DNA from: Clostridia bacterium
GTDB taxonomy: Bacteria > Bacillota > Clostridia > Oscillospirales > Acutalibacteraceae
NCBI GenBank assembly: GCA_017631955.1
Contig: JAGBSJ010000004.1
Span: 1 to 54,391 of the forward strand
Length of the DNA: 54,391 nucleotides
Reading direction: 5' to 3'
Part shown: positions 17,086 to 25,125 of the stretch, piece after piece
Numbering within the stretch: position 1 is the stretch's first letter
Layout: each line of letters starts with the position of its first letter
Program-made: the position numbers and the translations under genes
Notes under the pieces: generated by a model
What the model was told of the DNA's origin: nothing
The model's database searches: none
Seen by the model: only the letters and a program-made list of their open reading frames with translations

Positions 17086-17110
17086 TGTAACCTTTTGGAA
17101 ATTCTGACGA
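17086..17110 (+). promoter_or_regulatory. Candidate ECF-type autoregulatory promoter of the sigma/serpin operon
   Basis: TGTAAC (17086-17091), a 16-base spacer, CGA (17108-17110). This resembles the TGAAAC-N16-CGTC/CGTA pattern used by Bacillus ECF sigma factors such as SigW and SigM, with AACC followed by a T-tract. It sits between the SigA-type promoter and the gene, where an ECF sigma factor would drive itself. Confidence 0.4.
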
Positions 17111-17158
17111 GATGATAATTGAAAGGTACCTGAAATAAGTTTGTAAGGGGGAAAAGAA

Positions 17159-17719
17159 ATGCAAGACGAGAAAATTGTTGAACTTTACTGGCAACGAGAC
17201 GAATCGGCAATTAGCGAAACACAAGCCAAGTATGAAAACTACCTTTACAAGATTGCATACAACATTTTGTCTGATAAAGAAGACAGTTTTGAGAGCGTTA
17301 ATGACACTTATCTTGCCGCTTGGAACTCAATTCCACCTCACAGACCAAATGTTTTATCAACCTATTTAGGTAAACTCACACGCAGAATTTCTATAGATAT
17401 TTTCCGAAAACGCAACAGAATTAAGCGACAAGCAAGTGAATATGCTCTCTCACTTAACGAACTTGAGGGTTGTCTTTCAGATGATAACTCCCCCGAAAAG
17501 GATTACGAGGCAAAAATTTTAGGTGAAGTTATAAATGCATTTTTGCACACTCTTTCAGAAGATGCGCGAAATGCATTCATTGGCAGATATTATTTTCTTG
17601 ACTCTGTAAAAGATGTTGCAAATTACTGCGGAATAAGCGAATCAAAAGCAAAAACTTTGTTATTCCGTACCCGCAATAGTTTAAGGGAGTATCTTGAAAA
17701 GGAGGGCTTCACAATATGA
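17159..17719 (+). CDS. ECF-type RNA polymerase sigma factor
   Basis: 186 aa with only sigma regions 2 and 4, so an ECF-like factor. Region 2 covers about residues 22-88 (YKIAYNILSDKEDSFESVNDTYLAAWNSIPP, LTRRISIDIFRKRNR). Region 4 lies at about 128-182 with the helix-turn-helix SVKDVANYCGISESKAKTLLFRTRNSL. GGGGG lies upstream of the ATG. The next gene overlaps by four bases (ATGA) and encodes a membrane-anchored protein, the usual sigma/anti-sigma pairing. The sequence does not tell which signal it answers; the serpin downstream points to envelope or protease stress (inference). Confidence 0.88.
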   Translation: MQDEKIVELYWQRDESAISETQAKYENYLYKIAYNILSDKEDSFESVNDTYLAAWNSIPPHRPNVLSTYLGKLTRRISIDIFRKRNRIKRQASEYALSLNELEGCLSDDNSPEKDYEAKILGEVINAFLHTLSEDARNAFIGRYYFLDSVKDVANYCGISESKAKTLLFRTRNSLREYLEKEGFTI

Positions 17720-18351
17720 ATCACGAAAAAATTCTTGACGCACTCGAATTCATAGATGACGATATGATTGAGCGCGTTGATGTTTTAAGAAAATTTCCTG
17801 AAAGTCACCGACGTATTTGGCTTAATTATGTTGCAGTTGCGGCTTGTGTAATGCTTGCAATATTTGGAGGATTCAAATATTTTAACGGTCATTTTGCCAC
17901 ACAAGAAAACTCGGCAACAGGCGACAGCGTAAACAACTCCGTAAATGATGCAGTTGACATATATGGCGATGCAAACTATAAAGACGAAAGTTCTGACCAA
18001 TTAAATACAGATAATGGCAACGCCAATGTTGATGAAAACAAGGAATTCAGAGATGAATTTGCAGGCAGCACATCGGGTTCTGTCTGCTTTGCCGCTTCAG
18101 TTTATATGGAAGTTATTGAAATCGGTGACAACAGTTTCAAAGGCAAGGTGCTTAAGAAAGCTGTAGTTGGTAATACAACACATTTTGAAGAAAATCAGAT
18201 TGTAACGGTAATTTATAGTGAAAGCACAAATGGAAATCTTGACACCATACCTATTGAAGATTTAAGTGTTGGTGAAAAGGTGTATGTATTCTATGGCAAA
18301 ATTGAATCTGGTACTATTTACACACCGCGCATTCGATATGAGAAGTTTTAA
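17716..18351 (+). CDS. Probable anti-sigma factor, single-pass membrane protein
   Basis: 211 aa: a cytoplasmic segment of about 35 residues (NHEKILDALEFIDDDMIERVDVLRKF), one TM helix near 36-53, a Ser/Asn/Asp-rich linker, and an outside domain of about 110 residues (CFAASVYMEVIEIGDNSFKGKVL to the C terminus). The outside domain looks like a small beta barrel. The position (ATGA overlap with the sigma gene), the topology and the EFIDDDMIERV-type N terminus fit the anti-sigma factors of gut Clostridia. I see no classical zinc anti-sigma motif, so the call is by context. It would hold the sigma factor at the membrane until a signal releases it. Confidence 0.68.
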   Translation: MNHEKILDALEFIDDDMIERVDVLRKFPESHRRIWLNYVAVAACVMLAIFGGFKYFNGHFATQENSATGDSVNNSVNDAVDIYGDANYKDESSDQLNTDNGNANVDENKEFRDEFAGSTSGSVCFAASVYMEVIEIGDNSFKGKVLKKAVVGNTTHFEENQIVTVIYSESTNGNLDTIPIEDLSVGEKVYVFYGKIESGTIYTPRIRYEKF

Positions 18352-18376
18352 TAGATTTATAAAGGAGAGTTGTAAA

Positions 18377-19636
18377 ATGAAAAAGATTATTTCAGTTTTA
18401 TTATGCATTACTCTTATTGCGCTTTCATTCAGTGCTTGTGGTGGAAATCCATTACAAAAGCCATCAAAAGTAAAATCCACAAACCTTATGAACGACATTA
18501 CTCCAAAAATAGTACACAAATCAAATAACTTATCAGATGGAAACTCTGCATACAATGATTTTGCTGTTGCACTTTTCAAGGAAAATCAAGTGAATGGTGA
18601 CAATGTGCTGATTTCTCCCCTTTCAGTTCTTTGTGCTCTCTCAATGACCGCAAATGGTGCAAATAACGACACTCTTAAAGAAATGGAAAAGGTATTCGGG
18701 CTTTCTACAAGTGACATGAACAAATATCTTTATAGCTACATTAACGGACTCGAGCAAGGAGAAAAATTCTCACTTAAACTTGCGAATTCACTTTGGATTA
18801 AAAATGACAATAACTTCACAGTCAACAGAGATTTTTTGCAAACAAACGCAAATTATCACGATGCAGAAATTTATTCTGTTCCATTTGATAATGACACACT
18901 TAAAGATGTAAACACTTGGGTTAAAGAAAACACTGACGGTATGATACCCAATATTATAGACAAATTTGATGATGAAATTATAATGTGCCTTATTAACGCA
19001 TTGGCATTTGAGGCAGAATGGGCTGAAATTTATCGTGAAGACCAGGTCAACAAGTCATATTTTTATGCAAGTAATGGTAAAACTCAAAATGTTGACTTTA
19101 TGTTTAACGAAGAATATATGTATTTATCCGATAAGGACGCTACGGGCTTTATGAAATACTATGCTGACGAAAAATATGCATTTGTAGCAGTTCTTCCTAA
19201 CGAAAACATTAAACTTGAGGACTATATTTCTAACCTTACAGGTGAGAAAATTACAAGGTTTATTGATAGCGCAGAAAACACAACTGTTTGGACAAGAATG
19301 CCGAAATTCCAATATGAATATAGTGCTGATATTTCAGATATACTTATGAATATGGGAATGCCTTCTGCATTTGATGTTGATAATGCAGATTTCACTAAAA
19401 TGGGAACTTATACTAACAAGAATATTTATATCAATAAGGTTATTCACAAAACATATATTTCTGTTGCAGAAAAAGGCACAAAAGCAGGTGCGGCAACAGC
19501 AGTAATGATGGCTTCAGGCAGTGCTATGTTTGAAGTAAAGAAAGTTTATCTTGATAAGCCCTTTATGTATATGATAATCGACTGTGAAAACAATGTGCCA
19601 TTCTTTATTGGTACTGTTACAGATTTGGAGGGTTGA
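18377..19636 (+). CDS. Secreted lipoprotein serpin (serine protease inhibitor)
   Basis: 419 aa. A lipoprotein signal peptide (MKKIISVLLCITLIALSFSAC, lipobox Cys at 21) precedes a full serpin fold: NDFAVALFKENQ, NVLISPLSVLCALSMTANGA, LKLANSLWIK, INALAFEAEW and the C-terminal DKPFMYMIID ... PFFIGTV. The hinge EKGTKAGAATAV (365-376) has the small residues needed for loop insertion, so it should be inhibitory. The reactive loop beyond it (MMASGSAMFE) is small and hydrophobic, which suits elastase- or subtilisin-like targets; P1 cannot be fixed. AAAGGAG precedes the ATG at 18377. It acts at the cell surface, against host or self proteases (inference). Confidence 0.93.
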   Translation: MKKIISVLLCITLIALSFSACGGNPLQKPSKVKSTNLMNDITPKIVHKSNNLSDGNSAYNDFAVALFKENQVNGDNVLISPLSVLCALSMTANGANNDTLKEMEKVFGLSTSDMNKYLYSYINGLEQGEKFSLKLANSLWIKNDNNFTVNRDFLQTNANYHDAEIYSVPFDNDTLKDVNTWVKENTDGMIPNIIDKFDDEIIMCLINALAFEAEWAEIYREDQVNKSYFYASNGKTQNVDFMFNEEYMYLSDKDATGFMKYYADEKYAFVAVLPNENIKLEDYISNLTGEKITRFIDSAENTTVWTRMPKFQYEYSADISDILMNMGMPSAFDVDNADFTKMGTYTNKNIYINKVIHKTYISVAEKGTKAGAATAVMMASGSAMFEVKKVYLDKPFMYMIIDCENNVPFFIGTVTDLEG

Positions 19637-19638
19637 TT

Positions 19639-20859
19639 ATGAAGAAAAAAGTAATTGTTACGCTCTCTACCATTCTTGCAATAATTCTATTGATAGTTGC
19701 AGTTGCCTTTGTAGGACTTGGAATTGCACTTTACAAGGGTTACGGAGTTATTGAGGGTCAGTTTTTAGTTGCAAATGATAGCTATATGATTATTGATAAA
19801 AACAATAGTCCTATTGTGATGTCAAACCAAAGTAAAAACGAAAAAATCTTTGAAAACCTTTCAAACGGCGACAAAATTGTGGCGGTTATTGGTATGATTG
19901 AAGAAACATACCCCGCAAGAACTGATTTGCATTTTCTTATTAAAATTTCTGACGGCGAATATGAAGATTTGCCTGAAAGCACACTTTTCGGTCTTGGTGA
20001 ATTAGGTTGGATTGACACTCCCCCTGTTACTGAAAACACAATCGGATTTTCGGTAACACCCCACAAAAGCACAAATACACCAAGCGGTATAATGTTCCCA
20101 CAAATCAGAGTAATAAATTCTTTGGAACATTTTAATAATTATATAAATGAATTTGACAACGAGTTCTCAGATGAACGCCAAAAATATGACGAGAAATATT
20201 TCACGGAAAAGTCATTGATTGTTCTTCTTTTAGAAGAAGGTAGTGGGTCAATCACTCACACCATTAACGACCTTGTAATGTCTGACGACGGAAAACTATA
20301 TGTTTATATTGATGTGAATGTTCCCGAAACTGGAGATTGCGCAATGGCATACTGGCATATATTTATTGAGCCGAACAGCAATATGACAGACAAAATCAAA
20401 GACCTTGAGTGGACAGATGTGAAACTAGTTTTTAATCGTGTTGAGTTAGGCACTGGTGAGCTTGTAAAAGTCGAAAAAGACGACAGAATGTTGTCACTTA
20501 TTATTCCTGAGGGTTGGGAATATGCAACCTATGAAACTCTCGAGCATAAAGAACTTTCAGAATTAGCATACACATTTTTTATTGAATTCTGGCCTGAAGG
20601 CAGAAACGAGGGAAGTATCTTGCTTGCTTGTGATGAAAATTTCGGCGTTTGTGGTACGGGACTTGAATGTAAAGAAGTTGTAATCGGCGGACACACTTGC
20701 AGTATGGGAATATACGATAACAGTAACGCGTGGAGCTTTATTACAATTGATGTTGAGTCTGATGTTGATTACTTTATTTGGAATTATGCCCAAGATAGTT
20801 GGTGGAATGAGTATGGCACAGAGGCAATGGAGATTTTAGATACATTAGAATACAGATAA
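19639..20859 (+). CDS. Membrane-anchored extracytoplasmic protein of unknown function
   Basis: 406 aa. An N-terminal TM helix (residues about 7-35) anchors a large outside part. Three segments can be told apart: a small barrel-like region (about 40-110, GQFLVANDSYMIIDKNN, LHFLIKISDG); a middle region (about 155-265, SLIVLLLEEGSGSITHTINDL ... YWHIFIEPN) that resembles PrcB-type beta domains; and a C-terminal region (about 280-406, RMLSLIIPEGWEYATYE). GGAGGG at 19627-19632 sets the ATG at 19639, overlapping the end of the serpin operon unit closely. Being last in the sigma/serpin operon suggests a surface-sensing or protective role; no enzyme motif is seen. Confidence 0.72.
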   Translation: MKKKVIVTLSTILAIILLIVAVAFVGLGIALYKGYGVIEGQFLVANDSYMIIDKNNSPIVMSNQSKNEKIFENLSNGDKIVAVIGMIEETYPARTDLHFLIKISDGEYEDLPESTLFGLGELGWIDTPPVTENTIGFSVTPHKSTNTPSGIMFPQIRVINSLEHFNNYINEFDNEFSDERQKYDEKYFTEKSLIVLLLEEGSGSITHTINDLVMSDDGKLYVYIDVNVPETGDCAMAYWHIFIEPNSNMTDKIKDLEWTDVKLVFNRVELGTGELVKVEKDDRMLSLIIPEGWEYATYETLEHKELSELAYTFFIEFWPEGRNEGSILLACDENFGVCGTGLECKEVVIGGHTCSMGIYDNSNAWSFITIDVESDVDYFIWNYAQDSWWNEYGTEAMEILDTLEYR

Positions 20860-20863
20860 GAAA

Positions 20864-20901
20864 AACCAGTCAGGAGGATAGTTCTCTTGGCTGGTTTTGT
20901 T
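20864..20901 (+). terminator. Terminator between the serpin operon and rqcP, bidirectional
   Basis: A 13-base stem between 20864-20876 and 20884-20896 with two G-T pairs and a seven-base loop. A-run before and T-run after make it work on both strands. It closes both convergent operons. Confidence 0.85.
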
Positions 20902-20907
20902 ACAAAT

Positions 20908-21150
20908 TTATTTGATTTCCTGGTACATATCTGGTGCAGATTGTTTTGTTGCGTATTCGGTTACTGTAAGAACTTTATACTTCGTAGTCTTTTCGCCGAA
21001 AGTAATTTCGAGAATGTCACCTTCTTTAACATCATAAGATGCTTTGACTACTCTGCCCGCAACACTTACTTTACCTGCGTCGCAAACTTCGTTTGCTATT
21101 GTTCTTCTTTTAATTATTCTTGATACTTTTAAATATTTATCTAATCTCAT
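20908..21150 (-). CDS. rqcP: S4-domain RNA-binding protein RqcP (YabO/HslR-like)
   Basis: 80 aa, an S4 domain: MRLDKYLKVSRIIKRRTIANEVCDAGKVSVAGRVVKASYDVKEGDILEI. RqcP works with RqcH in ribosome-associated quality control, binding stalled large subunits and tRNA during alanine tailing. In B. subtilis the gene (yabO) follows yabM-yabN(mazG), as it does here except that hup is inserted. AGGAAA precedes the ATG. An isolated S4 protein of the heat shock Hsp15 type is the main alternative, but size and neighbourhood favour RqcP. Confidence 0.88.
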   Translation of the reverse strand: MRLDKYLKVSRIIKRRTIANEVCDAGKVSVAGRVVKASYDVKEGDILEITFGEKTTKYKVLTVTEYATKQSAPDMYQEIK

Positions 21151-21173
21151 ATGTTTTCCTACGTTGTGATAAA

Positions 21174-21207
21174 AATTTAGGGAGTCGAAACCGACTCCCC
21201 CTTTTTT
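21174..21207 (-). terminator. Terminator between hup and rqcP
   Basis: GGGAGTCG (21180-21187) and CGACTCCC (21192-21199) with a four-base loop. On the minus strand the tail is TAAATTTTT; on the plus strand a seven-T run follows. It likely ends part of the hup transcript before rqcP. Confidence 0.75.
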
Positions 21208-21220
21208 TACAAAAGTTTAA

Positions 21221-21493
21221 TTATTTAACTGCTGCTTTGAGAGCTGCGCCTGCTTTGAATGCTGGAACTTTTGTTGCTGGAACTGTCATTGTTTCGCCTG
21301 TTCTTGGGTTGCGAGCTGTCTTAGCGTTTCTTGCTCTAACTTCGAATGTACCGAAACCGATGAGCTGAACTTTGTCACCGTTTGCAAGTGCGTCTGTAAC
21401 TGATGCGAAAACTGCTGCTACTGCTGCGTCTGCGTCTTTCTTTGAAATGCCTGCTTTTGCAGCAACTGCTGCTACGAGTTCTGTCTTATTCAT
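21221..21493 (-). CDS. hup: HU family DNA-binding protein
   Basis: 90 aa. MNKTELVAAVAAKAGISKKDADAAVAAVF, then GFGTFEVRARNAKTARNPRTGETMTVPATKVPAFKAG, the full HU/IHF signature with the DNA-binding arm (RNPRTGE) and prolines. HU compacts the nucleoid as a dimer and binds without strong sequence preference. GGAGGAAATCACA precedes the ATG at 21493; an upstream in-frame start at 21508 overlaps that site and is rejected. It sits between mazG and rqcP and has its own terminator, so its abundance may be set apart from that of its neighbours. Confidence 0.96.
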   Translation of the reverse strand: MNKTELVAAVAAKAGISKKDADAAVAAVFASVTDALANGDKVQLIGFGTFEVRARNAKTARNPRTGETMTVPATKVPAFKAGAALKAAVK

Positions 21494-21540
21494 TGTGATT
21501 TCCTCCAATAAATTTTTCTCTTTTATTTATCCAAAAGGAT

Positions 21541-22350
21541 TTAATCCTTTTTTGATACCTGTTTAGCTAAATCCCAGAGCTTGTCCAACTCGGAAAGCTC
21601 TGTTTCTTTCATATTGAGCCCTCGGTCATTAGCCATTTTTTCGACTTTTGAAAAACGGTCAATAAATTTGTCGGTTGCAGAAGTCAGTGCTTCTTCACTA
21701 TCAACTTTAATAAATCTTGAAACATTTACAACTGAGAAGAGCAAGTCGCCTAACTCTTCATTAGCATTTTCAACAACACCCATTTGTATTGCTTCTTTAA
21801 GTTCATTAAGTTCTTCGCCGACTTTATCAAGTGCGCCGTCAACTGAGTCCCAATCAAAACCAACTTTTGCTGCTTTTTTCTGGACTTTATCAGCCCTCAT
21901 AAGTGCGGGGAATTCGCGAGGGATTGAAAGCATTGACTCTGTCTGGCTTTTTTGTTGTTTAGTTTGTTTTTTTATAACATCCCAATTTTCAAGGACCTGT
22001 TCGCTAGTAGTGGCATTCACATTGCCGAACACGTGAGGATGACGCTCAATCATTTTTTTGCATACACCATCGGCAACATCATTTAAGTCGAATGAGTTTT
22101 TCTCACGCTCAATCTGTGTATGGAAGACAACCTGTAACAACACATCACCAAGTTCTTCTAAAAGACCATCGCGGTCATCTTTATTAATTGCCTCAATCAC
22201 TTCGTAAGTTTCTTCAAGAAAGTCACGACGGATTGATTTGTGGTCTTGCTCAATATCCCATGGACAACCACCTGGTGAACGAAGAATCTCAACAATATCA
22301 ATTAAATCGTTTACATTGTAACGCTCTTTGAAATTGAAATTTTCAATCAT
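21541..22350 (-). CDS. mazG: Nucleoside triphosphate pyrophosphohydrolase MazG
   Basis: 269 aa, two MazG domains. The first has GCPWDIEQDH, EETYEVIEAI and EELGDVLLQVVFH; the second has EELNELKEAI and EELGDLLFSVVN, the metal-binding EExxE...ExxD pattern in both. MazG hydrolyses (d)NTPs to monophosphates, cleaning nucleotide pools. It lies between the SpoVB-like flippase and hup/rqcP, matching yabM-yabN-yabO of B. subtilis, but without the YabN N-terminal tetrapyrrole methylase domain. Confidence 0.95.
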   Translation of the reverse strand: MIENFNFKERYNVNDLIDIVEILRSPGGCPWDIEQDHKSIRRDFLEETYEVIEAINKDDRDGLLEELGDVLLQVVFHTQIEREKNSFDLNDVADGVCKKMIERHPHVFGNVNATTSEQVLENWDVIKKQTKQQKSQTESMLSIPREFPALMRADKVQKKAAKVGFDWDSVDGALDKVGEELNELKEAIQMGVVENANEELGDLLFSVVNVSRFIKVDSEEALTSATDKFIDRFSKVEKMANDRGLNMKETELSELDKLWDLAKQVSKKD

Positions 22351-22378
22351 TCTTTCACCCTCTAAACATACCTATATT

Positions 22379-24166
22379 TTACTCTATAAATCCATATTTT
22401 GCAAGTATTTTTGCAATTTTTTCTCCCTTAGGAAGCATATTTACGTCATCTTTTGAGATTCCTTTGATTAAAAGCATAGAAATTACGTAAACCAAACCGC
22501 CAAAACCGATTGCAATTCCTAAACAGAGTATGTTTTTTGCATTATGACCTGCAAGTGAAAATTCAGGAATAAAGCGGTTGAAAATGCCGAAAGATGTATA
22601 TGCACTCACACCGCAAAGCACACCGCAAATAATTGGCTTTAAGAATACTGAAACGAAATTTATTCTGATTTTTGTTGTTTTAATAATTGCAAAAAGATTG
22701 ATAATTGTAATCACCGCATAGCAACTTACTGTGCCAATTACTGCACCATTAACATTAAGTGATGGAATTGCGACGAAAATAAAGTTTGATACAAATTTTA
22801 CAACTGCACCGATTGTCATTGAGACAAGTGGAATTTTTGTTTTATCAAGTGCTTGAAGCATATTTGTCATTGGCTGTGAAAGTGCAATGAGGAAAATTGT
22901 AAAACCATAAACCATAAGTACTGGAGCTGCGATTGAAACGCCACTTGCTGCTTCACCGCTACCATAGAATGCTGCAAGAATTGGTTGTGCAAGCACACCC
23001 ATACCGACACCACAAGGCATTGCAACAAGCATTGTAACTCGTATTACAGATTCTATTGAAACTTTAATTGACTTTTTATTCTTAACCGCCCATGCGGCAG
23101 AAAGTGCAGGAATTGCACTGATACCTAATGTCATAGTAATTGACGGAATCAGATTTCTAAAGTCAAGGGACAATGAATATGCACCATATAAGAAATTCTT
23201 AACGTCTGCATCAAGAATGCCCACAAGTTGCTCTGAATACATATTTCTGATTAATTCCATATTATTGATTACAACAGTTTCAAGACGGTTTTGCACTGTA
23301 ATTGCATCAATAAGATTTGTAATACTGAACACAAGTGAACTAAGGGCTACAGGAATTGCAAATCGGAACATTTTCTTTGCAATAACCCCTGCAGTTTCAG
23401 GGCGTGGTGCAGATGCAAGTTCTGTTTTTGTAATTCTGTCACCGCGGACTTTATGCATAACAAGAAGATAAATAACACCTACAACTGTACCAAGAGTTAC
23501 ACCGGCAGTAGCACCCGCTGCGGCATATGGATAGATTGCACTCAATGCCTCGGTTTCAGTTGTTGCAGTTTGTCCGAAAACTGTAAGTCCTTGTTCATAT
23601 CGGGAAAATCCGTAATTGATTGCCCATTTTGCACACACAAGCCCGAATACGAGTTTGCCCCCCGCTTCAAGCACCTGTGAGATTGCAGTAGGGGTCATAT
23701 TTGAAAGTCCGTTATAATAACCACGATAACTTGACATTACACAACAGAAGAAAATTGATGGTGTAATTACAAGCACCGCAGGAATAATATCCATATTCTT
23801 GGCTGAAAGTGCGTAAGGATATGCAAGAATAAACATTGCAAGAGTACCCACAATACCAACCATTAAGAAAAGTCGTTTTGCAACCTTATGGATTACTTTA
23901 ACATCACGGTATCTGCCAAGTGCCATTGCTTTAGACACCATATTTGAAATTGCAACAGGAAGTCCCGCCATTGCAACTGTATAAACAGGCACATACAAAC
24001 TGTAAGCCGAGTCAAAAAGTCCCCTACCCACAGTACCAATCATATTAGAAAGCGGAATTTTATAAATAACGCCTATTACTTTAATTATTACTGTTGCAAT
24101 ACTGAGTACCAAAGCACCATTTAACAAACTCTGGCTTTTTCTTTGCTTTTCTGCCAATTCTTTCAC
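22379..24166 (-). CDS. MOP-superfamily polysaccharide/lipid flippase, SpoVB/YabM-like
   Basis: 595 aa with about 14 predicted TM helices, typical of MOP-family polysaccharide transporters (Wzx/MurJ/SpoVB). N-terminal SLLNGALVLSIATVIIKVIGVIYKIPLSNMIG and ARG-free loops match the SpoVB/YtgP group, which flips lipid-linked precursors across the membrane, with SpoVB acting in spore cortex synthesis. The position before mazG equals that of B. subtilis yabM. The start is either GTG at 24166 or TTG at 24157; the latter has better spacing from AAAGGGTG. A plain MurJ role in vegetative wall synthesis is the alternative. Confidence 0.85.
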   Translation of the reverse strand: MKELAEKQRKSQSLLNGALVLSIATVIIKVIGVIYKIPLSNMIGTVGRGLFDSAYSLYVPVYTVAMAGLPVAISNMVSKAMALGRYRDVKVIHKVAKRLFLMVGIVGTLAMFILAYPYALSAKNMDIIPAVLVITPSIFFCCVMSSYRGYYNGLSNMTPTAISQVLEAGGKLVFGLVCAKWAINYGFSRYEQGLTVFGQTATTETEALSAIYPYAAAGATAGVTLGTVVGVIYLLVMHKVRGDRITKTELASAPRPETAGVIAKKMFRFAIPVALSSLVFSITNLIDAITVQNRLETVVINNMELIRNMYSEQLVGILDADVKNFLYGAYSLSLDFRNLIPSITMTLGISAIPALSAAWAVKNKKSIKVSIESVIRVTMLVAMPCGVGMGVLAQPILAAFYGSGEAASGVSIAAPVLMVYGFTIFLIALSQPMTNMLQALDKTKIPLVSMTIGAVVKFVSNFIFVAIPSLNVNGAVIGTVSCYAVITIINLFAIIKTTKIRINFVSVFLKPIICGVLCGVSAYTSFGIFNRFIPEFSLAGHNAKNILCLGIAIGFGGLVYVISMLLIKGISKDDVNMLPKGEKIAKILAKYGFIE

Positions 24167-24178
24167 ACCCTTTTGTGG

Positions 24179-25111
24179 TTATTTCTCTGCACCTAAAAAC
24201 TCGCGTAATAATGAGCCAGTCGGCACAAGAGATTGCTCTATATTTTCAAATCGTTTTAATGATTTAGTGATTTTTTTGATGTCGCTCTTATATTCTTCTG
24301 AAATTTCGCTATTTTCAAGCATTTCTAACGCTTGTTGCTTCAAAACACAAGTTTCATACAAATGGATTGTATTAATTTTTATATCTGCCAAATGGCGGAA
24401 TGGGAAAAGATACTTATCTTCACCCATTGTAACATTTTTCCACAACTTACAAGTATTATTTACTGTACTGTTACGGAATTTATAGTCGCGAACCATACGA
24501 CGAATGAATCGCATATTCCTTTTATTAAGGATTATATTGCCTTTTTCGTCATAAATTCGAGAAGATACATTTATATAAATCTTCAAAAGCTTGCCTTGAA
24601 TTTTTTCAGTAATGACAGGATTTAACGCGTGAAGTCCCTCAATAATTACAACATCTTTTTCGCCTAATGTGATTTCATTAAACTGAGTATCACTCCGCTT
24701 ACCTGTTGTAAAATCGAATACAGGATTTTTCACAGTTTCGCCACGAAGAAGTGCATTCACTTTTTCTTCAAAACAAGGCAAATCAAGAGCATATACTGTT
24801 TCATAATCCTGAGTGCCGTCGGGAAGATAAGGTATATCATCACGGTTAAGATAGAAGTCATCTAAACTTAAAACATAAGTTTTAACGCCATTTTCATTGA
24901 GTTTTTTACAGAGTTTACCCGCAGTTGTGGTTTTACCTGCAGAAGATGGCCCCGCAAGCATTACAATTTCTCTGCCTTTTTCATCTATTATCTTTTCGGC
25001 AATATCGTTTATTATATTTTCGTATCTTGCTTCACATTTTTTGATAAACTCTTCAGGAGAGAACAACGCCATTTCGTTGATATACTCAATGTAATTATTT
25101 ATGTTTGACAT
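24179..25111 (-). CDS. Uridine kinase-like nucleoside kinase (PRK/Udk family)
   Basis: 310 aa. The P-loop PSSAGKTTTA near residue 55 and LSLDDFYLN near 82 are the Udk/PRK signature. VIIEGLHALNPVI marks strand 5 (Walker B-like). The N-terminal 45 residues are extra relative to Udk, and the C-terminal region is longer, as in the Firmicutes group usually called nucleoside kinase. It probably phosphorylates uridine or cytidine for salvage, though phosphoribulokinase-like activity cannot be excluded. GAGGTG precedes the ATG. It lies 14 bases after hemZ in the same operon. Confidence 0.85.
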   Translation of the reverse strand: MSNINNYIEYINEMALFSPEEFIKKCEARYENIINDIAEKIIDEKGREIVMLAGPSSAGKTTTAGKLCKKLNENGVKTYVLSLDDFYLNRDDIPYLPDGTQDYETVYALDLPCFEEKVNALLRGETVKNPVFDFTTGKRSDTQFNEITLGEKDVVIIEGLHALNPVITEKIQGKLLKIYINVSSRIYDEKGNIILNKRNMRFIRRMVRDYKFRNSTVNNTCKLWKNVTMGEDKYLFPFRHLADIKINTIHLYETCVLKQQALEMLENSEISEEYKSDIKKITKSLKRFENIEQSLVPTGSLLREFLGAEK

Positions 25112-25125
25112 TTAATACACCTCAA

